A DNA stretch of 64,000 bases, taken from NCBI RefSeq assembly GCF_958295425.1, contig NC_081150.1, forward strand, positions 4,091,001 to 4,155,000, in the 5' to 3' direction. The notes under the pieces were generated by a model that saw only the letters and a program-made list of their open reading frames with translations, made no database searches and was not told where the DNA came from. Shown here one piece after another: positions 10,001 to 20,840 of this stretch (the first letter of the stretch is position 1; every line of letters begins with the position of its first letter). The translations under genes and the position numbers were made by a program. The DNA comes from Solea solea (Eukaryota > Chordata > Actinopteri > Pleuronectiformes > Soleidae).

Positions 10001-10797
10001 ATATGCATCAAATGTGCCTTATTGCATGTCAACATACAGGGTCATACATGCAAGTTAGTAAAGACAGACGGCAAAAGTCAAGGGTCAACTCCATTCTTCA
10101 ACTTATCGTACAGAGAATTGACGTGGAAATCAATAATAGTTTATAATAACAGCCTTCAGAGGCAGCATTACACAATCAAAGGGGTCAGGTTAACAATTCA
10201 ATCGTTGAATGGGTTGACCCTTGACAAGTAACCGCAGCCAACAAGAGCTTTAGAGGAATGAAGGAAGGAATGAATATCAGGGTATGGAAGGGGAAGGGTT
10301 GACCTAACAAAGACAGACAGGCATGAGCTGTTCTCACTTTCAAAGTCAAGGAAAAAGTTTGGCGCCTGTTCAAGCTCTGTGCAAGTGAGCACTTTTAACA
10401 GATTCCCCATTTGGTTTCTGCAAGAGAGAAATAAACAGACAGAAAGAAAGGGAAAGGAAGAAGAGAGGTACGTGTGATGTTAAGAAGTCATCAAAACAAA
10501 CGTTACTCGAAGATCAGATCTGAAATAACAGGAGGTCATTACTGAGTAGAAGAAAAAAGAAAGGGGGGGGGGGGGGAGGAGAAAAGGCAGGAGCATAAGC
10601 AGACTCCTTTATGGCTTTGTCATCGGGAGCAGAAACCTGCTAACAGAAAAGAAACAGCTGAGTCGTTCATCATCCCCCCACTTCATTTATCTTTTCTCCC
10701 TCTGTTCCACTTCTTGGCCAGACTTACTTTCAAAGTCCAGGAAAAAGTGTGGATAGTTCTCTATATCTCTTGTTAGGACTTTTAGCAGGTTACCCAT
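3983..10797 (-). CDS. cyria: CYRIA (FAM49A), CYFIP-related RAC1 interactor A, full spliced coding region
   Basis: CYRI proteins bind GTP-loaded RAC1 at the plasma membrane and oppose its activation of the SCAR/WAVE complex, limiting lamellipodia and macropinocytosis. Ten coding exons were joined on the minus strand: 10728-10797 or 10338-10410, then 7908-8029, 7586-7691, 7283-7419, 6496-6573, 6095-6211, 5428-5507, 4300-4426, 4146-4216 and 3983-4046. Every junction keeps GT-AG and the reading frame. The product is 323 or 324 residues, the family length. Recognisable stretches include [49 protein letters not shown] and [18 protein letters not shown]. Gly2 follows the start Met, as needed for N-myristoylation. 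The Arg pair in YYRRT (160/161 in the 324-residue form) matches the RAC1-contact arginines reported for CYRI-B. Internal residues such as [15 protein letters not shown] and SRNRINNM resemble CYRIA more than CYRIB. No internal stop or frameshift was found. Confidence 0.96.
4146..4216 (-). CDS. cyria: CYRIA coding exon 9
   Basis: It encodes [20 protein letters not shown] and NAL plus two bases. Acceptor TTCCAG, donor CTCAA|GTAGGT. Read without splicing, it would stop at once after NALK. Splicing to exon 10 restores the family C-terminus. Confidence 0.95.
4300..4426 (-). CDS. cyria: CYRIA coding exon 8
   Basis: It completes a Pro codon and encodes [20 protein letters not shown], then [20 protein letters not shown] and ID. 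Acceptor TTTCTAG, donor GAT|GTAAGA. A tRNA-derived SINE begins about 46 bp upstream of the acceptor. Confidence 0.96.
4473..4690 (+). mobile_element. tRNA-derived SINE, copy 1
   Basis: The head contains a pol III A-box-like TGGCTCAGTGGTAGAGC and a degenerate B box near GGTTGTGGGTTTGTTTCC. The tail reads GCAAAACTGAAGTGTAAAGC ... CATCAAGACTAGAAA. The same head and tail recur at 34514-34675. It sits in CYRIA intron 7, close to the exon 8 acceptor, antisense to the gene. Confidence 0.85.
5246..5420. repeat. interspersed repeat with GGTTAGGTTAAGG core, copy 1
   Basis: Shares CTTGTATTT, GGACTTTT...GGCATAAA, GAGGAACTGGTTAAGTTT and GTGGTTAGGTTAAGG with 12885-13115. It ends a few bases from the CYRIA exon 7 donor. 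Confidence 0.7.
5428..5507 (-). CDS. cyria: CYRIA coding exon 7
   Basis: It encodes [20 protein letters not shown], then KVMLET and two bases of a Pro codon. Acceptor CTGTAG, donor ACC|GTGAGT. The intron side of the donor runs straight into an interspersed repeat (5246-5420). Confidence 0.95.
6095..6211 (-). CDS. cyria: CYRIA coding exon 6
   Basis: It encodes [20 protein letters not shown], then [19 protein letters not shown]: exactly 39 codons with both ends in phase 0. Acceptor CCACAG, donor GAG|GTGTGA. Confidence 0.96.
6496..6573 (-). CDS. cyria: CYRIA coding exon 5 (RAC1-contact arginines)
   Basis: It encodes [20 protein letters not shown] and RINNMN. Acceptor TTCAG, donor AAT|GTGAGT. 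It holds the YYRRT arginine pair needed for RAC1 binding in CYRI-B. The mammalian paralogues have Asn where this sequence has Ile (MRNPAIQ becomes MRIPAIQ). Confidence 0.96.
6676..6709. other. perfect 13-bp inverted repeat with 8-nt loop
   Basis: Arms CAATCACAAGTGA (6676-6688) and TCACTTGTGATTG (6697-6709) are fully complementary. It lies in CYRIA intron 4, about 100 bp upstream of exon 5. No function is evident. Confidence 0.85.
7283..7419 (-). CDS. cyria: CYRIA coding exon 4
   Basis: It encodes [19 protein letters not shown], then [20 protein letters not shown] and RFDELK. Acceptor CTGCAG, donor AAG|GTCTGC. This is the most conserved block of the family, and CPPFTPTQ is the CYRIA-type variant. 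Confidence 0.96.
7586..7691 (-). CDS. cyria: CYRIA coding exon 3
   Basis: It encodes [20 protein letters not shown] followed by [15 protein letters not shown] and the first base of a Glu codon. Acceptor CTCCAG, donor CTTG|GTACAA. Residues match the family segment AIQNP...LQEKAWNAVCPLV...LKRFYEFS. Confidence 0.95.
7908..8029 (-). CDS. cyria: CYRIA coding exon 2
   Basis: It encodes [20 protein letters not shown] and then [20 protein letters not shown] plus D. The first codon is split with exon 1a or 1b. Acceptor TTAG, donor GAT|GTAAGG. The helical segment matches the start of the CYRI fold, equivalent to the RAC1-binding DUF1394 domain of CYFIP. Confidence 0.95.
8030..10337 (-). other. CYRIA intron between first coding exon and exon 2
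   Basis: No further coding exon is supported in this 2.3-kb intron. It holds the TTAA-flanked MITE (9446-9914) and a cluster of GGGTCAAC/GTTGACCC inverted motifs near 10080-10300. The rest is unremarkable AT-rich sequence. Confidence 0.7.
9446..9914. mobile_element. piggyBac-like MITE with TTAA target duplication
   Basis: Terminal inverted repeats AGCTGCAGTGCATAACTTT and AAAGTTACACACTACAGTT agree at 15 of 19 positions. TTAA flanks both ends (9442-9445 and 9915-9918), the piggyBac-superfamily signature. No transposase is encoded. A related degraded copy is at 24450-24612. Confidence 0.8.
10338..10410 (-). CDS. cyria: CYRIA alternative first coding exon 1b (CYRIB-like N-terminus)
   Basis: A second ATG exon reads [20 protein letters not shown] followed by LDFE and ends in the same phase as exon 1a. 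The acceptor is CTCTTGCAG at 10418-10426, the exon spans 10338-10417 and the donor is GAAA|GTGAGA. Its N-terminus is nearly the one I recall for canonical CYRIB, here inside the CYRIA gene. Splicing 1a directly to 1b would shift the frame and give a stop after seven codons, so the two exons should be used alternatively. Confidence 0.9.
10562..10578. repeat. poly-G tract between the two alternative CYRIA exons
   Basis: A run of about 14 G (poly-C in the transcript) lies between exons 1a and 1b, within a purine-rich stretch. Confidence 0.85.
10728..10797 (-). CDS. cyria: CYRIA alternative first coding exon 1a
   Basis: This exon starts at ATG and reads [19 protein letters not shown] followed by LDFE and one leftover base. 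It is the N-terminus typical of mammalian CYRIA. The acceptor CAG lies at 10808-10810, so the exon carries ten untranslated bases before the ATG. The donor is GAAA|GTAAGT. Met-Gly-Asn at the start fits N-myristoylation, known for the family. It lies 317 bp upstream of exon 1b and has the same total length (80 nt) and the same end phase. Confidence 0.92.
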
Positions 10798-12884
10798 CCC
10801 AGCAAACCTGATGGTCAAAATACAGTGGTAAACAACACAAGACACAAGAAGACATAAATGCAGACATTTTTACATACAATGTGTAGATAAAAGTACATGA
10901 CACAACAAAGACAACGATAACTTCACACAGTATGTAATTGTCTTCATCGCACAAACATGATTGAGACCCACAAATTGAATACAGACACCTCAGTGTATTT
11001 GATCTCTACATGTAAATAAAGCCTGTGTGTTTCCAGAAAATAACTATAAGTGTTCAGCTGATGCATTTCAGATAACAGGATTTTAGTTGCAACCCTGCTT
11101 CAGGACAGGCATGTGCATTTAACCTGTAGAAAGAAACCCAACTACTTTATACAGTATATGCTGATGATTGTACTGCATGTGTTATGTGTGACACAATTCA
11201 GAAGGTTCTGCTTCTGCTCTGTTGGACTGAGGCTGTTCTGAGCGTAACCAAACAGGGATGGAGTCCTAAAATGGCAGTTACACTCTATAAAGGTTTTATT
11301 GGAGGCAAAAGGCAGGAGGTGTAGGTAGCAATTTCCTGGGGAAATTCTCTCTCTCGAGTCTTGGCGGGTGGTCACAAACTCTGTAATCACAGCGGGCCTC
11401 AAACTTACAATAGTCAGGAGGCCGTGATTACGGTTTGAAGCAAAACGTCACAATATTGTCAAGGTTATGTATGCCGAGACCGTTTAAGGCCCAGTTCACA
11501 TCGGACTCTGCCTCATGTTTTTTATAGTTTTGGCGCCCATGTTAACAGACTGCAGTCGTGGGGGTCCATTTCAGATTTCCATGCATGACATGAAGCACAG
11601 TTTCCAGCTAAAATAGACAGAGCAAACCTGCTTTTAATGGTATTGACATTCTATAGGCAATATTACATAAAACCTTTCACAGTCGTTTTAGAGTCTAGAC
11701 TGAATCTAAACAGAAATATTATATTTTATAACCGTTTTGTGGAGAAAGTGGAGCAACAACTACAGGAAAACCTGATGTAGGTTATAATTATATCAGGTAA
11801 AGGGCAGATTCTCTCTGATTCTAAAACGCCATGGGATTTTTGTTTACTCAGATGGACACAAACATACTGGTGGGTGTGGGGAGGCACAGGAGCAAGACAC
11901 AGCAGACACACATGCCGGTGTGAACCAGGCCTAACCTTAGTTGGGAATAGAAGCTTGTTATTCGAGTCTGTAAAATGTAAGAATCTTGCGTGACAGATTG
12001 ATACAGTGCAGAGAAGAATTTTCTTCTCACACCCCACTTCCTCTTGACTGATGATGTGGCGTGAAGTAACAACAAAAGAGACACTGTACTGCAGCTGCAC
12101 ATGATAATCACACTGGATTTCTCTGCACAGCTTCTACCAAGTGCCCGTCTTGTTTCAGACAGTTGTGGTTAATGATTCCTCATTCTCAAAAATGCATACA
12201 GATGTGACAGCCCACATGAACTGATGCTGCAACTTTGAAACATCAGACGCATGTTCAGCTAAGGAAGTCTCTCCACACTCGGTTAGTGTACATGCTACCG
12301 CAGTCTTGTAAGAACCCAGCAGGGGGCAGTGCTGGTTCATTTCTTTTTTTAACATTTCACTGACAGGATTCAGTTTGCACTGTAATGGTGTCATGTTGGC
12401 ACATGTGTTGCAGCAGCTGGATTTTTTTTCCTCTTTTCCAAATTCTAACCTGCGGCGACAAGTTCCCCAAGAACCTCACCTGCTTTAATCTTCAGCCAAA
12501 CAACTGCTGCTACCTGCAGCTACCATTCAACAATTCAACTGAGAGCCAGTTCCATCAGTGACAAAAATGTCCCACTAACATCTCATGGAGTTTTTATTTT
12601 TATTTTTTGAAAGGCCACAGATGAGGGAAAAGTAAATGTTCTGTCAAAAACAATATAACTTTTGACTGAAAGTGATTTTTCCTCTTTCAGGACATTTTTG
12701 AAATTCTTTTTCAGTCATTAGGGGAAAATATGTCACAGTAAACAAGTCTCATATTTTCAACATTATGAAAGAAACCCTGAAGGTAAATGTGATTTGCTTT
12801 CACATTGCCGGGAATCAATTATTCAGTCTCTATACAAAAACTTCTTTATAGTCTTAAATCAAAGCTCTCTCTCTTACTGAGTGT

Positions 12885-13115
12885 GTATGTACTTGTATTT
12901 TGGGGACTTTTCCAGGCATAAACACCGACCTTGTCAGGGCCAGTAGTCCTCATGGGACCACAACCTGGTCCTAATGAGGCAAAACCTAATTTGTGAGGAA
13001 CTGGTTAAGTTTGAATTGTGGTTAGGTTAAGGTTAGGGATAACGCTTTGTGTTGGAAGTCCATTCAGTGTCCTAAGAAGAATACTGTAGCAGTGCAAACG
13101 TGTGTGTGTGTTTGG
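12885..13115. repeat. interspersed repeat with GGTTAGGTTAAGG core, copy 2
   Basis: Longer copy of the 5246-5420 repeat. It includes GGGGACTTTTCCAGGCATAA, GAGGAACTGGTTAAGTTT and GTGGTTAGGTTAAGGTTAGG. Confidence 0.7.
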
Positions 13116-16100
13116 GTGTGTTAACATAGCTAACCAGCTGGTTTAGAAACACCAGGGAAAGTTGATAATTGCGGTGATGTCATTCAAATTTAGCTACACA
13201 GCACCAAGTTCATGGCTTTTGTAATGCAAGGCAAAACTGCAACATCTAAACAGGGAAAACCATGATTTATACATAATCTGACCAAAAAATGTCAAGCAAG
13301 TAAAAATATGCTAATGTGTATGCAAATCCAAGCCTCCAGTAACATCGTTTGACACTTGACTGGAGGTAAACAAACCAGATCCAGCTGCTTTCTCTTCTCA
13401 AACGACGTCAAGATGAAAAGAAAACAAAAGACAGCGGGGGTTTGTTCTGAACAAGCTGAAAATACTGGATGAACTCAGAGCAGCACAGTAAAAAGAGTTC
13501 CATGATGACATAATAATGACAACTGTTTTTGTGTGCTAACTGGCTATAAACAATAGAAAACAACAAACTGTAAATCTGTTTATGTGCAGCAATTATTCAC
13601 ATTCTGTTCTCCTCACTCTCTCGTGTTTATTTACTCACAGCTAAATGTACCATACAGCTTGTTGCCATGATAACTATTTTTGTTGAATAGTCGAAGCAAA
13701 AGAGTCAAGAAGGTCTTTTTACATTGAAAAAGTTGTTAGGTTAAGTTTTTACTAGTCCTCATAACTGAGTGACACATCTGAATAAACCACAGCCATAAAT
13801 TATTGAAATGACCAGCACTCTCCACTGTTAAAAAGGGATTAATTTGGCTTTTGCAGAGTCATGCATTAAATATTCAGAGAATCACTTGTTCACAGTTGAT
13901 AGTAGAGGGAGCAGGCAGGACTGATGCGTTAACCGAATAGCTTCAAGCAAAAGCACTTCACCTGACCCTGCTTCAAAACCCTCGTCTTGACCCGAGATAA
14001 ACACAGGTCAAGAGATTGGATGGGGAATTTAATTTAAAGCTACTAACAACTTTTAAATGACGAGTCCAAAATAGTGAGAGATAATCAGAGAGTATGCAGA
14101 GAGACTCCCAACTTCATCTGGAACTTAAGTAATGTAATTCTGTGTAATTAAATGGTTTAGCACTGATGTGCTTAAAGCTACAGTTGGAAGACTCTGAAGA
14201 GAAAACCGACAAGAGACCAACTCATGATAAGGCAAATGCACAGTCAAGCAAATGGTTCACTGCTGTGTATTTCTTGTGCTTTCACATTGACTGAACTTTA
14301 TAGACTCATAAACCGCTCTGATATGCAAGAGTTTCTCCGCCTGTAGCCTTTCATGTTAAATCTTCGTACCAGACAGGGAAGGAAAAATCACGCAGGGAAT
14401 TTTCTTGTCTGTCTGGTTCCTCTTTCACAATCACTTATCTATATGGTTGGACAGAGAATGGAAACTTTGACTTTCCTCTTTCCCGTAGTATTTACAGCAT
14501 CAGCTGACGTGTTAGTAAGTAAAGTGAAATACCACATTCAGTATAGGACGTATGAATATTATTCTGTGCGCAAAACTAAAACTGTCCATTTAACAAATAA
14601 ATACTCCCTTTTAAATTTAAGGAAGTGGACATGATATAATGAGACTTCTCCAAATCAAAGAGAGACACAAAAACTCCCCCAGTTTCCCCCCAATATCTTT
14701 TTTAAGCTATAAATCAAAATTTCAAATCCGTCTCTAGGCCCAAATGGCGAATTGTACGTGTGAAGAACTCTTCATTTCCATGTTAGTCAACTTGTCTGTC
14801 TTGATCAGTGACCTCCCTTTCCAGTGACAGAATAATCCCACTCCCTCAGAAATAATCCCACTGTCCTCCTTTTACATAAATTTGAACATTCCTGCTGCTG
14901 TAAAAACATGCATGTCAAACGACCTGCAGCAGTCTCTGGGTTACCCCCTGCTTTATTTAAAAAACAACAATAGTTTTCTTTTCTTGTTCTTCCAATCGTG
15001 AACGTCATTTGTCATGTTTTTACAAGGTTTAATATTTGATTTTAAATAAAGAGGGGAAAATATCTAGATGTCAAAAGTATTTTCACATCTACGGTCAGTG
15101 TTTCTGTCTTCAGTTGAACAGGAACAGCAAAGTACCCAAATCATTACATACTTCAGTTTTCATTTTCATTTACAGTTATTTGAAAAACACACACGTACAA
15201 GAAACATGACATTAAATCAAAAAAACATAAATGGCAAATAATTGACTTGCACATGTTCAATGTGAGAAAAAAAACATGGAGTCGAAGTGTTTGTTTGGCC
15301 TCACTGTGTTTTGGTGAGAAACACTGGACGTAAACAGAGCTTTAGTTTGTTTGTAGGGAAACTCCACAGGGATTTTTTGTGGGTTATGCTCACGGTACAC
15401 TGTTTTTCACTTTTTCTTCCATTTATAATCTTCCATTTGTCAACTCTGTCCACAAGAAAAGCATCAGAGATTTAGTTTACGTCATGCGAGACAGACCGAT
15501 CTGTGGATTGTGGAACTTCGTCAATAACTGTGATTTTACTCAGTAGAGGAGGAGATGCTGAGAGACTGATGTTCACTCTGACTACCTAAAATGCTTTGGC
15601 CACATCCAAACTAATTCATTTTCATTTGTTTTCAAAACAAAAAGGTCCAGACAGGCGTTTCAGCTTCATGCCACATGTATATCATTCTGCAACACTGGGC
15701 ATGTGCCATTGTAAACAAGAGAGGGAACTTATTCTGTGCAGTTGTTTGCCTTGTTCAGAAAATACTACTAACGGAAAACGAAGAGCAGGGATTTGTTCAA
15801 TTAGACTGACAATGAGGTGAAACTGAAATTTAAAGTAAGCGTAAACAGAGCTTTTCGTTAATTTGCTAAATTGGAGGTAGACTTCTTGAGGTTGTAGCCT
15901 TTGATAAGTTTTAAATCAGATGCTTTTGTCAGCCCTCAGGACAAACAGTAGCCGCAGAGAGAAAGAGAAAGTTTTTGGGCTTAGATGAGAAAATGCAGGC
16001 TAATCCCTGCTGTAATCACCTAAACCACAGCATTGTTACAGGGATGATGTGCGTCAGTGGCAGCTTAGAGCGTATTAAACAAACATGACTACACTAGTTT

Positions 16101-16664
16101 GATTCATTTTTTCTTTGTTAAGTGTGCATGTGTGTGTTATTCCTTTACCTTCTCTGGTGGCTGCACTGTGGTTGCTGTCTATATCATCCGCTCTTTCTTG
16201 GTCTCTGAAAAAGGCGAGAGAGAAAAAAAAGAAATCATATTCAAAATGAATGTTTGCATGTTTGTTGGTCAGAACCAGACGGTATCCACTTTCAACTTCA
16301 CAAACCACCTTTTCTTCAGACATACAAGCTAACTACGAACCTGCTCCCATCTCTAAATACGCCACTAAATTATTCAGCAGTGAAATAGACACCACTCTCT
16401 GTTATATCCTAAATACAGCTGATTAAGCTTCTGTCTCCTTTATACTCACTGGAGTATTAAATGTCCTGTGACAAGCTGGAGCTGCTAACAGTCACTGGGA
16501 TCTAGTGCACTGCAAGTCCCCGCAGGGTGAGGCAATAAAATAAATAGATTTAGTTAAAAACTAGGGTAGTGCTCATTCAGTGTGACATTTATTGCTCAGC
16601 CAAAGATGATGAAGACCAACAGGAATAAGTGAAGGTCATTAATCAGATTATTCATGTTGTATAA

Positions 16665-16900
16665 CTAGGGATGGGCACTTTAAGCAAAAATGCTGTTTGG
16701 ATATTTGGCCGGATTATTCGAATATTCCTTTGTGTTGAATAAGCATTGGTGCTTCAGCCAAACCTATGAGAAACACTTTAATTTGTGTTTCTTCATCAGA
16801 TATCAATTTGTCAGTGGGAAATTCTCCACTTCAACCCAATTAATCAATCATCATAATCAAATAGTTGGCAAATATTTATTAACTAGTCTCTGCAGCGCTA
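16665..16900. mobile_element. possible MITE fragment
   Basis: Begins ACTAGGGATGGGCACTTTAA and contains TTATTCGAATATTCC, a sequence type common at ends of fish hAT-like MITEs. The matching opposite terminus was not found, so the end is approximate. Confidence 0.35.
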
Positions 16901-18782
16901 ACACGTGTGCACACACACACGCACACAAACGCACACCTTCTGTAACATCTATTTGCCAAAACACCATGTGGACAGCACAGAATGAGTGTTGATGAGCAGC
17001 GACACGTCACCATCACACCCACTTCACTCATGACACATTTAACTTCTCCTCTTTACTTCCACTTATGTATCCACATATAATCCCCTTCTCTCCTCCCCTT
17101 TTCTTTTCCTCATCACATTCTTTCTCCCTTTCACTCCACTTTCCTCTTTCTGTCAAAACGGCTCAGTGGATTTCCTCTGTATTTCCAGCCGGACTGACAG
17201 ATGTCATCAGGCAGTGCGCTTCATTAACACAATAACACTGAATATGATTAAGCAATTTACAGAATCAGTTAGCAGTCATTCTTGCAGACTAAAAAGCAGC
17301 CTTAGCTAGTCAGTCTAGCCTATCATATGGACCAGTTGGTTAGCCTTGTGAGCCAACCAGTTCAGAAGCAAGCCACATTTTGTCAGTTCAGGAGTCGGTC
17401 AGTAAATCTGTCAGTCACCCTGGCAGGTAGCGGAGCCAGACAGAGAGTCAGGAGGTGAATGCAGACTCCTAAAAAATAAACATGTTTTTCAGGAAACATC
17501 TACTGAGAATAGGAATGGAATTTTCCAAGGACCCCATAGCAACAGCATGCATAATAATGATGATAATACAGGCCTGCTACTGTACGCACCGTTGCGAGTT
17601 ATTAAATATGACTATTGTGAGGTCAATATCACCATAAAAAGTATTGTTAAAGCATGTGAGCAGTAGTTAAGTTGATTTTACAAATATGTTCTGCTGGAAT
17701 GACATTTAATTGAGTTTGGGTTATGATGACATTACTTTTCGGTAGGAAGTTTTGTTAATATGGTAAATGAGTGCAAAGGTTTCATTTCCATTACTGTATA
17801 TTATAATCAACGTGTTGTGTTGCCAGGCTCTGAAACCATTGTTTGCCTGGTCTTAATCAGACCATTTTAGTCAGTGAGTTGAAATGATGCAGGTAACGTG
17901 ATACTGACAGAATAAGAATCTTAGAAATCCAGGGAAGACTATGCACTTTTGCATCTTTTTTCTTTAAAGAGAGGTTTATGTTTATAATTATTGCGATGTA
18001 TTCCTCGTTTCCACCGAGCAACTTTTGTGCATAGCCATGCATCTCGCCTGCCATGTCTCGTCTTAAAGTTGTGTTTCCATGGTGCCAGCAGGGATGTTCA
18101 ATGAAACAGGGGAAGTGTATGCATTTGACAAGAGTGTAACACACGTGTACACTTTTTTCATTAATGTTAGCTGTTAAGAAAAAGGGAAGGTTCGTGATGC
18201 AAGCTGTTGTCACTTCTGGTGTTCAGATGCCAAACGTGATGGGTGGAGGGAGTGACAGACTGCAGGCGAGTCATGAAGATGAGAAAATAACAGAAATGAG
18301 AACTCCTGGATAAATATTTTATATGTGAAAAAGTATAAGTAGAAGGTTTTGCATCTAAATAAGATACAACAACCTCCTTCTTATCAAGTCAATACTCCAG
18401 GGTTGCTGAAGGGAATGAACAGTGAATTAAAAAAATATAGTGAAACAAGGGTGCATTGAACGATTTCCCTTCATGTACCACATGGAAGAAACATGCACAA
18501 CTTGACTTTGTCAGACCTCAGTGAATGTCCGACCTAATGTCTACAGCCGTAGTTTACACGCAATGACAAAAGACTCCATATCCCATAATTCACTGGGTCT
18601 AATAAACTGAACTATCACGAGATCCTCTTATCTACCTCTCATATCAGCTGTGTTTTCACAGTGTGCTGATAACACTAGCCTCAAGCCACTGAGTACTTAA
18701 TAAATCACTGAACACATATTACAATCTAGAGTGAAGTTTGATTTTCTTACAAACAAAAACATCAACATGCAAATATTATAAA

Positions 18783-18945
18783 CAGGGCTGCTATGATTAA
18801 AAAAAACAATACATCAATGACAAACATCGTTAGGGAAAACTGATCAATATTTCTGACATTATTTGGATCAAACAAATAATTAACTGAGAAAATAATCATC
18901 AGATAAATCAATTATGTATATAATCATTAGTTGCAGACAGCCCTA
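18783..18945. mobile_element. DNA-transposon-like repeat (AGGGCTG family), copy 2
   Basis: Starts CAGGGCTGCTATGATTA and ends AGTTGCAGACAGCCCTA, giving imperfect inverted termini around AGGGCTG/CAGCCCT. Internal ATTAACTGAGAAAATAATC and CATTAGTTGC match the common teleost family. Confidence 0.65.
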
Positions 18946-20840
18946 ATAACTACTCAACACTAAATGTTTGAGTGCTGTTGTATGCCTGGAAGCTGATGAC
19001 ATCATTTTGAAATGTATTCATAAATCATTTCCAACTAATTGTGGGTCCCTCTCAATATTTTTCACAAATGCCAGGTAAAGGAAAAAATAATTTAGTGAAG
19101 TAATATCCCGAGTACTTAGATACAAAGAGACAAAGTCAGAGGACATTTGTCTTGAGAGCAGACAGTAGAATCAACAAAATACAACGTCATCAAGGCCATC
19201 TCAGATGGGAAATACAATGCTTCCGAACACAAAATGACACAGTGAAGACTTATACAGTTGAACTGTTGTGTCAGTGCTGAGTCAAAAGATCTCTTTCCTG
19301 AGGAGAGGAAGAGGCCACGATCCATTTTGGATCAAGACCAAATTTCTACTGATAATTAATGTGAAGAGCTACAAAATACAGTAACCAGAGGATTAGGGAA
19401 ACATAATTTTTACGTTGTTATTTTTTTTAAATCCACTGGTAATTGATTCAGCGTTGGTAGATATGCATAGTCCAGGTGTTGGGATGGAAAACAAAAAATT
19501 ATGATAAAATGAATGAATGTAATTGTTGATAACTGTCAACCACACCACACATCTTTCATCTCTCTTTCTACATCTCTGCTGAGAGTGACAAGCGTAACAA
19601 CAGATGCCTCCGCCAACTCTGTTAGCTCTGTTTGATCTTTACTTTGTCATCGATACCATAGAACCAGAAATACTTCCACACGCTTTTCAGATGGTTTGGA
19701 GTTATGATCTTCAGTTTAGGAGAATTTGTAAGCTCATTTGTGTCCACCACTATCACAGCAATCGTCAATAATTGATGACTATTAAAATAGTTTCAGCCCT
19801 ATACTGGAACAAAACTGATAAATGCATACAACGTGTACTTACTGCATTTTAATGAGGATTAAAACCTCAGCAATGGGGAAAAACGGTTAGCATAAAATGA
19901 CCAAAGGTTTCTGCTTTCACAGTCAAACCAGCTGTTGCTCCTCCATTATACCCGCCATAAAAGTGAGACAAGGGAGCCTTGGCATAAAACATGAATAGCG
20001 TGACAGCTGCTGATGCTCACAGACATTCAAAAGTGAACCTGTGAATCAATTATTTACATGAATGAGCATCATCTCCACTGGAAAATGCACATTTCCAACA
20101 TGGCGCCCAGTCACGCAAGAGGAGATGATGTGCAATTTTGTGGAAGGAATAAGCACGAGGTCCCAGATGAGACCAACCCAACTCGCGTTTGCCAACAAGA
20201 AGCAAATGTGTGTCAGTGTGTTCATATGAGCACACATCTCTGAGGGCAAAAGCCTCTATGTCACAATGAGTGGAATGAGTCTCTCTGAGAGAGTGTGTGT
20301 GGTGGACTTTAGGTCTTCTACAGGCTCCCTCTTAGGGAGTTAGACTAGGGTTAACTCTTAATGGAGGTTCAATGGGCTGGAAGACTGCAACCACTGTATG
20401 TGTGTGATGAGAGAGAGAACTACGGTGTTCTTCCATTCTGCATGGCAACAGCGGATGAATGGATGATGGATTCCAAACAGCTCAGTGACTTCTGTGTTTG
20501 GGGGAAGCAGGGACATCACTAAAGCCTGATTTATACTCTTTATCGCATGAAAAAATTAACACACTGAACGACAGAAAATTACGGAAACAAGAATCATTTG
20601 AAACTTTCCTCACATGTCGCTCAACTGTAGAATTTTCATGTGTTGTGGATACTGGCACCAAATCCATTTATTATCAAAACCGAAAAAGTAGCACAGACAT
20701 AGACACTAATATGCTGACATTGCCATGAGGATAATACGATCTGAATTGGTAAGTGAAAGCGCTGGCTAGAGGTGTGGGGTTACACAGACAACAGAGATTA
20801 TAGAAACCTTTCTCCCTTGTTGCATGACTTGCAAGTTTTG

